From JBAWVR01 sp037147155 (GTDB taxonomy: Bacteria; Patescibacteriota; Minisyncoccia; Phycocordibacterales; GWA1-40-21), in the NCBI GenBank assembly GCA_037147155.1, contig JBAWVR010000023.1, forward strand, positions 1 to 14,040: a stretch of DNA of 14,040 nucleotides, written 5' to 3'. Under the pieces are notes generated by a model that did not search any database, was not told where the DNA came from, and saw nothing but the letters and a program-made list of their open reading frames with translations. Below are positions 1-5,801 of this stretch, in pieces; position 1 is the stretch's first letter, and each line of letters begins with the position of its first letter. The position numbers and the translations under genes are program-made.

Positions 1-51
1 GGACAGAAGCTTTTCAAGCTTTAAAGCGGGGTTCGACTCCCCGTAGGGTCA
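1..51 (+). tRNA. tRNA-Glu (anticodon TTC), 3' part only
   Basis: The window opens inside this gene. The anticodon arm is GAAGC / loop TTTTCAA / GCTTT, giving anticodon TTC (Glu) at 13-15. A T-arm follows (CGGGG, loop TTCGACT, CCCCG), then the 3' acceptor strand TAGGGTC and discriminator A at 51. The GGACA before the anticodon stem is also typical of bacterial tRNA-Glu. The acceptor 5' strand and most of the D-arm lie outside the window. No CCA is encoded: the next bases are CAAATT, so CCA must be added by nucleotidyltransferase. A terminator follows at once. Confidence 0.9.
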
Positions 52-59
52 CAAATTGC

Positions 60-89
60 AAAAAAGACTGGACTGCTCCAGTCTTTTTT
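60..89 (+). terminator. Rho-independent terminator after tRNA-Glu
   Basis: A perfect 13-bp stem (A-tract plus GACTGGA, loop CTGC, TCCAGTC plus T-tract) starts nine bases after the tRNA discriminator. The A and T tracts make it potentially bidirectional. It is flanked by CACAAAT (51-57) and ATTTGTG (92-98), which extend the palindrome outward. The tRNA-Phe terminator has the same kind of flanks. Confidence 0.85.
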
Positions 90-187
90 GTATTTGTGAA
101 GACGGAGGCATAATTCGCCAGCAGGCGAATAGCCGAGTCCGGGGCTGGAAAATTTGCGAGTGGCTGACGAGCAAATTATTGTGGCTT

Positions 188-230
188 ACATAATTCTGTA
201 TACGAAGTATTCAATATTTCGTGACGGCGA
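188..230 (+). repeat. Direct repeat, copy 1 (43 bp)
   Basis: It begins ACATAATTCTGTATACG and ends GTGACGGCGA. The second copy lies 103 bases downstream with two substitutions. The unit contains a small hairpin, GAAGTAT / TCA / ATATTTC with one G-U pair in RNA. Similarity continues weakly beyond the core (A-rich run, then TGACC, then CGACTCCC), so the true unit is about 100 bp with a ~10-base gap in the second copy. Confidence 0.85.
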
Positions 231-256
231 AGAAAAAAGTCGTGACCAAAGCGAAG

Positions 257-268
257 CGACTCCCCGTA
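257..268 (+). repeat. tRNA-Glu T-arm fragment
   Basis: CGACTCCCCGTA is identical to bases 34-45 of the tRNA-Glu gene (T-loop 3' half, T-stem, first acceptor bases). Fourteen bases later, ATTTGTGACC (281-290) is the exact reverse complement of the tRNA 3' end at 47-56. A further copy with one mismatch is at 350-361. Confidence 0.65.
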
Positions 269-290
269 AAATATTTAGTGATTTGTGACC

Positions 291-333
291 ACATAATTCT
301 GTATACGAAGTATTCAATATTTTGTGACGACGA
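291..333 (+). repeat. Direct repeat, copy 2 (43 bp)
   Basis: Second copy of the 188-230 unit, differing by C to T and G to A near its right end. It is followed by a degenerate T-arm-like CGACTCCCTGTA at 350-361, just as the first copy is followed by CGACTCCCCGTA at 257-268. Confidence 0.85.
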
Positions 334-395
334 GAAAAATACTCCTGACCGACTCCCTGTAATAAAACTAGCACTACTGCAGGTTTTTAGCTTTA

Positions 396-404
396 TGCTA
401 TAAT
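396..404 (+). promoter_or_regulatory. Extended -10 promoter, predicted leaderless start
   Basis: TGC-TATAAT is a perfect extended -10 element ending ten bases before the ATG at 415. Transcription should start within about 0-4 bases of the start codon. No Shine-Dalgarno fits in the gap. I see no convincing -35 box, as is common with extended -10 promoters. Confidence 0.7.
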
Positions 405-414
405 TCCCCTATCT

Positions 415-1110
415 ATGGAAACACACTTCCCCGTCAAAGAAAAACTTCATACGGACATTTTAGAAGAAAAATACGGCCCAATACATGCCGTAGTTTTGAG
501 ACATGACAATGTTAGCGAATCACCAAAAGGGGCTAAACGCATTCGTGAGGCTAGACTCGTTGATGAAAAGGATATCTTACGAACATACGCTTTGACCATG
601 CTCACTTACGATAAAGGTAACAAAGAATTGGTTGATATTGATAATGAAATTCGCCAAGGTGGCCTGATTGGAAAAACTTTTCGTAGTCATGGATACACCG
701 TCAAGAAAAATGTTATAGACGTCTTTATTATGGATATACCAGAATGGATGAGTAAAGATTTTCACAAAGATGACAAAAACGCCAAAGCTCGCTTAACCGA
801 ATTTTATGCAAAAAAGGAGGATTCGACACCTGTTATTTATGGCACAGTTCTTGAAGTATATAGTCCGGATTTTAAAGACCCAAAGGATGGAATCAACGAG
901 GTAGATATGTCTCAAGTCAATCCTCTAACTGGCGCTCTACAGAGCGTTGGTGTACCAACTGATGAAATCTGGGAACGACTAGACCGTGCTGCCGAGAGCA
1001 ATGAGTGGGATGACTTGAAAGATAGATACGAGCAGGCCAGGAAGCTCAGCCAACCAGCCATTGATTCGCTACACGAAAGAATCATCGATTATCTAAATAA
1101 CAAAAGATAA
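415..1110 (+). CDS. Hypothetical protein, 231 aa
   Basis: I do not recognise this protein. It is soluble and charged, with no signal peptide or membrane segment. The N-terminal half has a patterned alpha/beta stretch (AVVLRHDNV near 25-33; GGLIGKTFRSHGYTVKK near 82-98; a hydrophobic strand VIDVFIMDIPEWM near 99-111). The C-terminal ~50 residues are acidic and probably helical. The ATG at 415 is chosen because a strong extended -10 element ends ten bases upstream, predicting a leaderless message. The stop is followed after two bases by the GNAT gene, so the two are almost surely co-transcribed and perhaps act together. Coding status is well supported by length, promoter and spacing; function is unknown. 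Confidence 0.8.
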   Translation: METHFPVKEKLHTDILEEKYGPIHAVVLRHDNVSESPKGAKRIREARLVDEKDILRTYALTMLTYDKGNKELVDIDNEIRQGGLIGKTFRSHGYTVKKNVIDVFIMDIPEWMSKDFHKDDKNAKARLTEFYAKKEDSTPVIYGTVLEVYSPDFKDPKDGINEVDMSQVNPLTGALQSVGVPTDEIWERLDRAAESNEWDDLKDRYEQARKLSQPAIDSLHERIIDYLNNKR

Positions 1111-1112
1111 TT

Positions 1113-1526
1113 ATGATAACCGAATTAGCAGACTTTAACCAAAATTACCTAGACTCACTTCCAGGAAAAGAAGAAATTGTCATAAGTGATAAAGGTCTTT
1201 ACCATACAATAATTTGTGATGGTACACCAGCCGGGGTTGTTGGGTTTATTAAACCAAAGTCAGAAACACAAACAGATTGGGGTTTTGTTCAAATTATTAT
1301 TGCATCTGAATTTCGCGGACGTGGCCTGGTTAAAATCGCTGAAGACCTATTGGCGGAGAAGTATGGTTTAAAAAAGCTTTTGGCAACAATAAAACTGGAA
1401 AACATTGCCTCCATGAAATCTCACAAAAAGCTTGGTTTCAAAATTTTATCGGAAGAAAAAATTATGGAATTACGAACCAAAGGTTTATTAAAGGAAAATG
1501 AGGTAAGATTAGAGAAAATATATTAA
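1113..1526 (+). CDS. GNAT-family N-acetyltransferase, 137 aa
   Basis: Likely transfers an acetyl group from acetyl-CoA to an amine; the substrate cannot be told. The GNAT core is clear: strand VQIIIASEF (59-67), then the CoA pyrophosphate loop R68-G-R-G-L-V73, helix KIAEDLLAEKYG, strand LLATIKLEN, and the closing motif with N97, S100 and LGF at 107-109. In the usual Q/RxxGxG/A loop the last small residue is Val here, a mild deviation. The C-terminal tail (EKIMELRTKG...) probably adds a helix and strand. The gene starts two bases after the preceding stop with no visible Shine-Dalgarno, consistent with translational coupling. Family call is firm; specificity is open. Confidence 0.85.
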   Translation: MITELADFNQNYLDSLPGKEEIVISDKGLYHTIICDGTPAGVVGFIKPKSETQTDWGFVQIIIASEFRGRGLVKIAEDLLAEKYGLKKLLATIKLENIASMKSHKKLGFKILSEEKIMELRTKGLLKENEVRLEKIY

Positions 1527-1560
1527 AAGAAAATCGGTCCGCCATCCAGGCAGACCGATT
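1524..1560 (-). terminator. Rho-independent terminator of the 171-aa gene
   Basis: Stem AATCGGTC / GACCGATT (1532-1539 with 1553-1560), continued inward by GCC/GGC after one mismatch. Read on the minus strand it is followed by TTTTCTTTT. No T-run follows on the plus strand, so it mainly ends the minus-strand gene at 1577. It overlaps the stop codon of the plus-strand GNAT gene. Confidence 0.75.
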
Positions 1561-1576
1561 GTGTAAATGAGGAGAT

Positions 1577-2092
1577 TTAGATTTTCAAACCAGCCGGACG
1601 AGGACGTCCACAGGTGTTTTTTTCATCAAAAGCCAGAGTAAAAATCTGAAGCCCGATCAACAGACTCTTTGGGTTGTGCTTGGAAGGATAACAAACGAAA
1701 TGATTTTTGGCAAAATCAGTTGTTGCAGTTCCAACTACCCCGGAGCCAAGCCTTTTATCGGCAAGATCTTTTGTTTTAGCCAAACAGTGATTAACAATGC
1801 ACATGAAAAGTTCGTCATTGTTTAGCAAACCTTCGAGCTCTTTTTGCTGACCGACTGGCAAATTGGAGCGAGCTAAAATGGCCGAGAAATGAAAAACTCC
1901 TTTCTCATCTTCATGACAACAAGACCGAGCTGACTGATAGGGACTGATAAGTCCGACAGGTATTGAACCCTTGTACTTTTTCAAACCCACAGTGAAGGCC
2001 TGAATCATCCTGGCCTCAATCAGAGTAGTGCCCAGAATGTTCTTAACACTATCGACAACAAGCATGGTTTTTTCGTCTGATTTAGTACTCAT
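1577..2092 (-). CDS. Hypothetical protein, 171 aa
   Basis: No family recognised. It lacks a signal peptide and membrane segments. It is moderately Cys/His-rich, with SCCHEDE near 56-62, a CIVNHC segment mid-protein, and a basic tail CGRPRPAGLKI. The start is the ATG at 2090-2092, seven bases after a perfect AGGAGG; an in-frame GTG directly before it (2093-2095) is only four bases from the site. It stands alone on the minus strand between two plus-strand gene groups, with its own promoter, a ~65-base structured leader and a terminator. Its canonical Shine-Dalgarno contrasts with the leaderless-type neighbours, which may mean separate regulation, high expression or later acquisition (inference). 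Confidence 0.75.
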   Translation of the reverse strand: MSTKSDEKTMLVVDSVKNILGTTLIEARMIQAFTVGLKKYKGSIPVGLISPYQSARSCCHEDEKGVFHFSAILARSNLPVGQQKELEGLLNNDELFMCIVNHCLAKTKDLADKRLGSGVVGTATTDFAKNHFVCYPSKHNPKSLLIGLQIFTLAFDEKNTCGRPRPAGLKI

Positions 2093-2099
2093 CACATTT

Positions 2100-2105
2100 C
2101 CTCCT
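2100..2105 (-). promoter_or_regulatory. Strong Shine-Dalgarno for the 171-aa gene
   Basis: AGGAGG on the minus strand, seven bases before the ATG at 2092. It selects ATG over the adjacent GTG. The overlapping GAGGAAA (2103-2097) is complementary to TTTCCTC in the upstream leader hairpin. Confidence 0.85.
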
Positions 2106-2133
2106 AGAAAAATGTATTAAGTCAAAGACCGAT

Positions 2134-2156
2134 TAGAGAGGAAACCTTCCTCTCTA
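2134..2156 (-). promoter_or_regulatory. Leader hairpin upstream of the 171-aa gene
   Basis: A perfect 10-bp stem, TAGAGAGGAA / TTCCTCTCTA with a three-base loop, lies in the predicted 5' leader about 30 bases before the Shine-Dalgarno. Its left arm resembles the ribosome site, and its right arm plus a loop base (TTTCCTC) can pair with the real one. Attenuator or translational-switch function is inference. Confidence 0.5.
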
Positions 2157-2165
2157 CCCTAGATA

Positions 2166-2195
2166 CATATAATCACTAAAATATCTTTGAGTCAA
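2166..2195 (-). promoter_or_regulatory. Sigma70-type promoter of the 171-aa gene
   Basis: On the minus strand, -35 TTGACT (2195-2190) is followed after 17-18 bases by TTATAT/TATATG. The predicted transcription start is near 2160, giving a leader of about 65 bases. Confidence 0.5.
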
Positions 2196-2234
2196 GCCAT
2201 AAAATAGTAGTCTGGTTATTTGCCAATAAATGTG

Positions 2235-2240
2235 TTAAAT
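2235..2240 (+). promoter_or_regulatory. Possible -10 box of tsaD
   Basis: TTAAAT ends nine bases before the ATG at 2250, the same geometry as the other leaderless-type promoters here. It lacks the TGn extension and is the weakest of the set. Confidence 0.35.
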
Positions 2241-2249
2241 TGTTTTTAC

Positions 2250-3419
2250 ATGAAAATTTTAGGCATCGAGACATCTTGCGACGAGACTGGCGTTTCCCTT
2301 TTGGAAGCAACTGGAACCCTACCAAACATTTCTTTCAAAGTATTGGGTGATTCTCTGTATTCTCAAATCAAAATCCATGCCGAATACGGTGGAGTTTTTC
2401 CCATGATGGCCAAACGCGCTCATGCTCTAAACCTCGTCGGATTATTTACCAAGACCTTGAAAGACGCTGGAGAATATATTGAAGAAAACACAGTTATTTC
2501 TGAAACCATCACAGAACAAGTTAAAACCATTCTTGCTCGTGAAGACGGCATGGCTGATGAGTTACTAAAATTAGTGGCAAACATTCGTCGTCCAGATATT
2601 GGAGCTTTGGCTGTCACTCACGGACCAGGTCTAGAACCAGCTCTCTGGGTTGGCGTCAATTTTGCTCGGGCACTGTCCACGATTTGGAATATTCCGATAG
2701 TTCCAACCAACCACATGCAAGGCCATATCTTTGCTACTGCCATGGATACCGAAGGTAAACTTCATGTCACCAACTTCCCTATTATCTCTCTTTTGATTAG
2801 CGGTGGTCATACCGAACTTGTCCTCATGAAGGATTGGCTCTCCGCCGAAATTGTCGGACGTACTCGCGACGACGCAGTCGGTGAAGCGTTTGATAAAGTG
2901 GCTAGAATTTTGGGATTACCATATCCTGGTGGTCCGCAGATTTCTCGTCTGGCTAGTATTCATCGGGAAAAAGGTGCCAACCAAAATATTTGGAAACTTC
3001 CCAAGCCGATGATTCATTCTCACGATTTAGATTTTTCTTTTTCTGGTTTAAAGACCGCTGTGCTCTATGCTGTCAAAAGTCATGGTGAATTATCTGAGGA
3101 TGACAAAGAAACTCTGGCTCGCGAGTTTGAAGATACAGCGACAGAAGTTTTGGTCGTAAAGACCTTGGCTGCTGTTCGTCAGTATTCCGCCGAAGCTATC
3201 ATTATTGGCGGTGGGGTTAGTTGTAATATTGCTATTCGCAAAGCCTTTACTGAAATGGGCGAACGAGAAAATATTCGCGTACTTTTACCTGATCCAAAAC
3301 TATCTACCGACAACTCAGTTATGATTGCCATCGCTGGTTATATCAATCTCTCCGCTGGTGCTCCAACCAAAGTCGGTTCTGATGAAATCAAAGCGCAAGG
3401 AAATTTGAAATTGAATTAA
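2250..3419 (+). CDS. tsaD: tRNA N6-threonylcarbamoyladenosine transferase TsaD
   Basis: TsaD transfers the threonylcarbamoyl group to A37 of ANN-decoding tRNAs in the cytoplasm, normally with TsaB and TsaE (neither gene is in this window). Signatures in order: GIETSCDETGVSLLE near the N-terminus; THGPGLEPALWVG (123-135); the metal-binding H155-MQG-H159; LLISGGHTEL (181-190); GRTRDDAVGEAFDKVAR (203-219); FSFSGLKTAVL; IIGGGVSCN; and the third metal ligand D354 in STDNS. I place the start at ATG 2250 (MKILGIETSCDE), because the TTG at 2220 adds residues foreign to the family. A -10-like TTAAAT ends nine bases before. At 389 residues it is longer than the usual ~335-345; the extra length sits mainly at about 72-112, a charged helical insert. 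Confidence 0.95.
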   Translation: MKILGIETSCDETGVSLLEATGTLPNISFKVLGDSLYSQIKIHAEYGGVFPMMAKRAHALNLVGLFTKTLKDAGEYIEENTVISETITEQVKTILAREDGMADELLKLVANIRRPDIGALAVTHGPGLEPALWVGVNFARALSTIWNIPIVPTNHMQGHIFATAMDTEGKLHVTNFPIISLLISGGHTELVLMKDWLSAEIVGRTRDDAVGEAFDKVARILGLPYPGGPQISRLASIHREKGANQNIWKLPKPMIHSHDLDFSFSGLKTAVLYAVKSHGELSEDDKETLAREFEDTATEVLVVKTLAAVRQYSAEAIIIGGGVSCNIAIRKAFTEMGERENIRVLLPDPKLSTDNSVMIAIAGYINLSAGAPTKVGSDEIKAQGNLKLN

Positions 3420-3459
3420 GCTCAAATCCTTGTTTGGACGTGACTACACGCCACTTTTT

Positions 3460-3468
3460 TGCTATCAT
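3460..3468 (+). promoter_or_regulatory. Extended -10 promoter of valS
   Basis: TGC-TATCAT, preceded by a T-run, ends eight bases before the ATG at 3477. This predicts a transcript starting at or next to the start codon. It also argues against the in-frame TTG at 3459, which would lie inside the promoter. Confidence 0.65.
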
Positions 3469-3476
3469 ATCCATAT

Positions 3477-5795
3477 ATGACTAATGAAAATAATGCCGAC
3501 CCACGTAAAGACACTACGACCGGGCAGGTAGCCGCAGGAGATGACAAAAAAGCTCGAATTTACCCTGAATCCAAGCTGGTCCATGAGAAATTCCTAAAAC
3601 CTTTTAATGCTCAGGAAACCGAAGCTCGAATCTACAAACTTTGGGAAGATTCTGGCTATTTTAACCCTGACAATCTCCCCGCTCGTCACCAAACTCCATA
3701 CACCATCGTTCTTCCACCACCAAACGTGACTGGAATTTTGCACATGGGTCATGCCGTCGCCATAACCTTGGAAGATATCATGATTCGCTATCATCGTATG
3801 CAAGGATTCAAAACTTTGTGGCTGCCTGGTACCGACCACGCCGCAATTGCGACCCAATCCAAAGTGGAAAAAGACATTTCCAAGAAAGAAGGCAAAACTC
3901 GCTACGACCTCGGGCGTGAAGAAATGTTGAAACGTATCGGTGAATTTGTTCAAGGCAGTCATGACACCATTATCAAACAAGCCAAAACTTTTGGTGCATC
4001 TTGTGATTGGTCACGCGAAGCCTTTACTCTGGACGACAAGAGAAATTTTGCTGTCCGCACCGCTTTCAAAGCCATGTATGACGATGGTTTGATTTATCGT
4101 GGACACCGTATTGTAAACTGGGATCCAAAAGGCCAGACCACAATTTCTGATGATGAGATTGTTTATGTTGAAGAAAAAACTAAATTTTACTATTTCAAGT
4201 ATGGACCTTTTGTAATTGGTACTTCTCGCCCAGAAACAAAGTTTGGCGATAAGTGTGTTGTTATGCATCCAGACGACAAACGTTACAGTGCTTACAAACA
4301 CGGACAGGAAATTGAATTGGAATGGATTAATGGTCCAATCAAAGCAGTTGTAATCAAAGACGAAGCCATAGATATGGCATTCGGAACTGGTGTTATGACT
4401 ATCACTCCATGGCACAGTATGGAAGACTTTGAAATTGCTCGTCGTCATAACCTCGACAAAGAACAAATTATTGACAAATATGGCAAACTCATGCCAGTGG
4501 CAGGAGAATTTGCTGGTATGAAGATTACCGAGGCTCGCCAAAAAATTGTTGACAAGTTACAGGCAAAAGGTTTGGTGGAAAAAGTTGAAGACTATGTTCA
4601 CAACGTGGCTACAGCCGAAAGAACTGGAGGTATGATTGAGCCGCAAATTATGAATCAGTGGTTCGTCGCTGTTAACAAACCTTTTATTATTAAACATTCT
4701 CAAATTAATGGCATTCCTGCCGGATCAACTATTACCCTCAAGGATTTAATGAGTAAGGTGGTTTTGAATAATCAAATTGAAATTATTCCAGATTATTTCG
4801 GCAAGACTTACTTCCACTGGATTGAAAAATTGAACGACTGGTGTATCAGCCGTCAGATTTGGTATGGTCACCGTGTTCCTGTCTGGTACCGCAATATTAA
4901 CGGTCAGGAAGAGGTTTATAACGGTCTAGAAGCCCCTATAGGCGAAGGTTGGACTCAAGACGAAGATACACTGGATACCTGGTTTTCTTCGGCTTTATGG
5001 ACCTTTTCTACCCTTGGTTGGCCAGAGGCTTTTGACTCTACTACAGGGCTTCCAAAGCCAGGTACCGACCTCGCTCTCTTTCACCCAACTCAAGTTCTAG
5101 AGACCGGTTATGATATTCTTTTCTTCTGGGTGGCACGTATGATTCTTATGTCGGGATACCACCTAGGTACTATTCCATTTAGTAAAATATATTTGCATGG
5201 TACAGTTCGCGACAATCAAGGTCGCAAATTTTCCAAAACTTTGAACAACGGTGTTGATCCAATGGAAGTCTCAGCCAAGTTTGGTACTGATGCTGGACGC
5301 ATGGGTATAGTTATCGGAAACACCCCTGGTATTGATTTCAAATTCTCTGAAGACAAAATCCGTGCCCAAGCCAAGTTCGCCAACAAGATTTGGAATGCCT
5401 CCCGCTTTGTTCTCTCTAATCTTGATGATTTTGATTTTTCTTCCACACCAGAACTGACCGAGGAAGATCAAAAATCTATGGACGAATTAAACACTTTCAT
5501 TGTCGATATTACCAAAGACATGGATGAATACCGCTTCTATATGGCCAGTGATAAAATCTACAACTACTTTTGGCACGACTTTGCTGATATAATAATTGAG
5601 AGAAGCAAGACTACTATCTTCGGTCAAGATGACAAAGCCAAAAAATCTGTTCAGTACATGACTTGGACCATTCTCACTACTCTCCTAAAAGTCATTCACC
5701 CATTCATGCCGTTTGTCACCGAAGAAATCTGGTCTCTCCTGCCTCTCACCAATAGAAAGCTACTCATGATTGAAGAGTGGCCAAAGCAAAAATAA
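3477..5795 (+). CDS. valS: Valyl-tRNA synthetase, short form
   Basis: Charges tRNA-Val with valine. Class Ia signatures: PPPNVTG followed by the HIGH-type H89-M-G-H92; GTDHAAIATQ (118-127), where the family norm is GTDHAGIATQ; the CP1 editing region with TSRPET (249-254) and a GTG...ITPWH segment (304-313); SRQIWYGHRVPVWY (458-471); and the KMSKS loop as KFSKT (584-588). The anticodon-binding domain ends with HPFMPFVTEEIW. At 772 residues it is well short of typical bacterial ValRS (about 880-950): the C-terminal coiled-coil arm is absent. In the editing segment the family's HD..D reads H313-S-M-E-D317, so the first Asp is Ser. ATG 3477 is preferred over TTG 3459. The next gene starts six bases after the stop. 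Confidence 0.95.
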   Translation: MTNENNADPRKDTTTGQVAAGDDKKARIYPESKLVHEKFLKPFNAQETEARIYKLWEDSGYFNPDNLPARHQTPYTIVLPPPNVTGILHMGHAVAITLEDIMIRYHRMQGFKTLWLPGTDHAAIATQSKVEKDISKKEGKTRYDLGREEMLKRIGEFVQGSHDTIIKQAKTFGASCDWSREAFTLDDKRNFAVRTAFKAMYDDGLIYRGHRIVNWDPKGQTTISDDEIVYVEEKTKFYYFKYGPFVIGTSRPETKFGDKCVVMHPDDKRYSAYKHGQEIELEWINGPIKAVVIKDEAIDMAFGTGVMTITPWHSMEDFEIARRHNLDKEQIIDKYGKLMPVAGEFAGMKITEARQKIVDKLQAKGLVEKVEDYVHNVATAERTGGMIEPQIMNQWFVAVNKPFIIKHSQINGIPAGSTITLKDLMSKVVLNNQIEIIPDYFGKTYFHWIEKLNDWCISRQIWYGHRVPVWYRNINGQEEVYNGLEAPIGEGWTQDEDTLDTWFSSALWTFSTLGWPEAFDSTTGLPKPGTDLALFHPTQVLETGYDILFFWVARMILMSGYHLGTIPFSKIYLHGTVRDNQGRKFSKTLNNGVDPMEVSAKFGTDAGRMGIVIGNTPGIDFKFSEDKIRAQAKFANKIWNASRFVLSNLDDFDFSSTPELTEEDQKSMDELNTFIVDITKDMDEYRFYMASDKIYNYFWHDFADIIIERSKTTIFGQDDKAKKSVQYMTWTILTTLLKVIHPFMPFVTEEIWSLLPLTNRKLLMIEEWPKQK

Positions 5796-5801
5796 TTAAA
5801 T

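Larger units (their letters stand above)
90..414. other. Gene-free, hairpin-rich tRNA-Glu tail region
   Basis: About 325 bases hold no credible gene; the two roughly 60-codon reading frames here, on opposite strands, lie across repeats and match no family I know. Visible structure: a hairpin at 113-130 (ATTCGCC, loop AGCA, GGCGAAT); a hairpin at 151-177 (AATTTGC / GCAAATT); a 43-bp direct repeat at 188-230 and 291-333; copies of the tRNA-Glu T-arm 3' half at 257-268 and 350-361; and an inverted copy of the tRNA 3' end at 281-290. The last ~20 bases carry the promoter of the next gene. Confidence 0.7.

Noticed and set aside
199..208. TATACGAAGT, resembling one arm of loxP (also at 302-311)
   Set aside because: There is no second inverted 13-bp arm across an 8-bp spacer and no Cre-like recombinase; a short chance match.
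186..403. Two ~60-codon frames on opposite strands in the tRNA-Glu tail
   Set aside because: They run over the 43-bp direct repeats, so they translate the same repeat twice. No start signals, no family resemblance.
90..414. CRISPR array or integron attC array in the repeat-rich tRNA tails
   Set aside because: There are only two copies of each long repeat, spacers are not of uniform length, attC-type core sites are absent, and no cas or integron integrase gene is present in the window.
2220..2249. Upstream TTG start for tsaD adding ten residues
   Set aside because: The family begins at M-K-I-L-G-I-E-T-S; the extra residues do not match and would cover the putative -10 box.
3434..3460. Weak hairpin GGACGTG / CACGCC followed by T-run after tsaD
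   Set aside because: The stem has internal mismatches and only about four good pairs. The T-run is better explained as part of the valS promoter region, so I do not call a terminator.
3594..4541. Minus-strand frames of 128 and 176 codons inside valS
   Set aside because: They are antisense shadows of a highly conserved coding region and show no signals or recognisable motifs.
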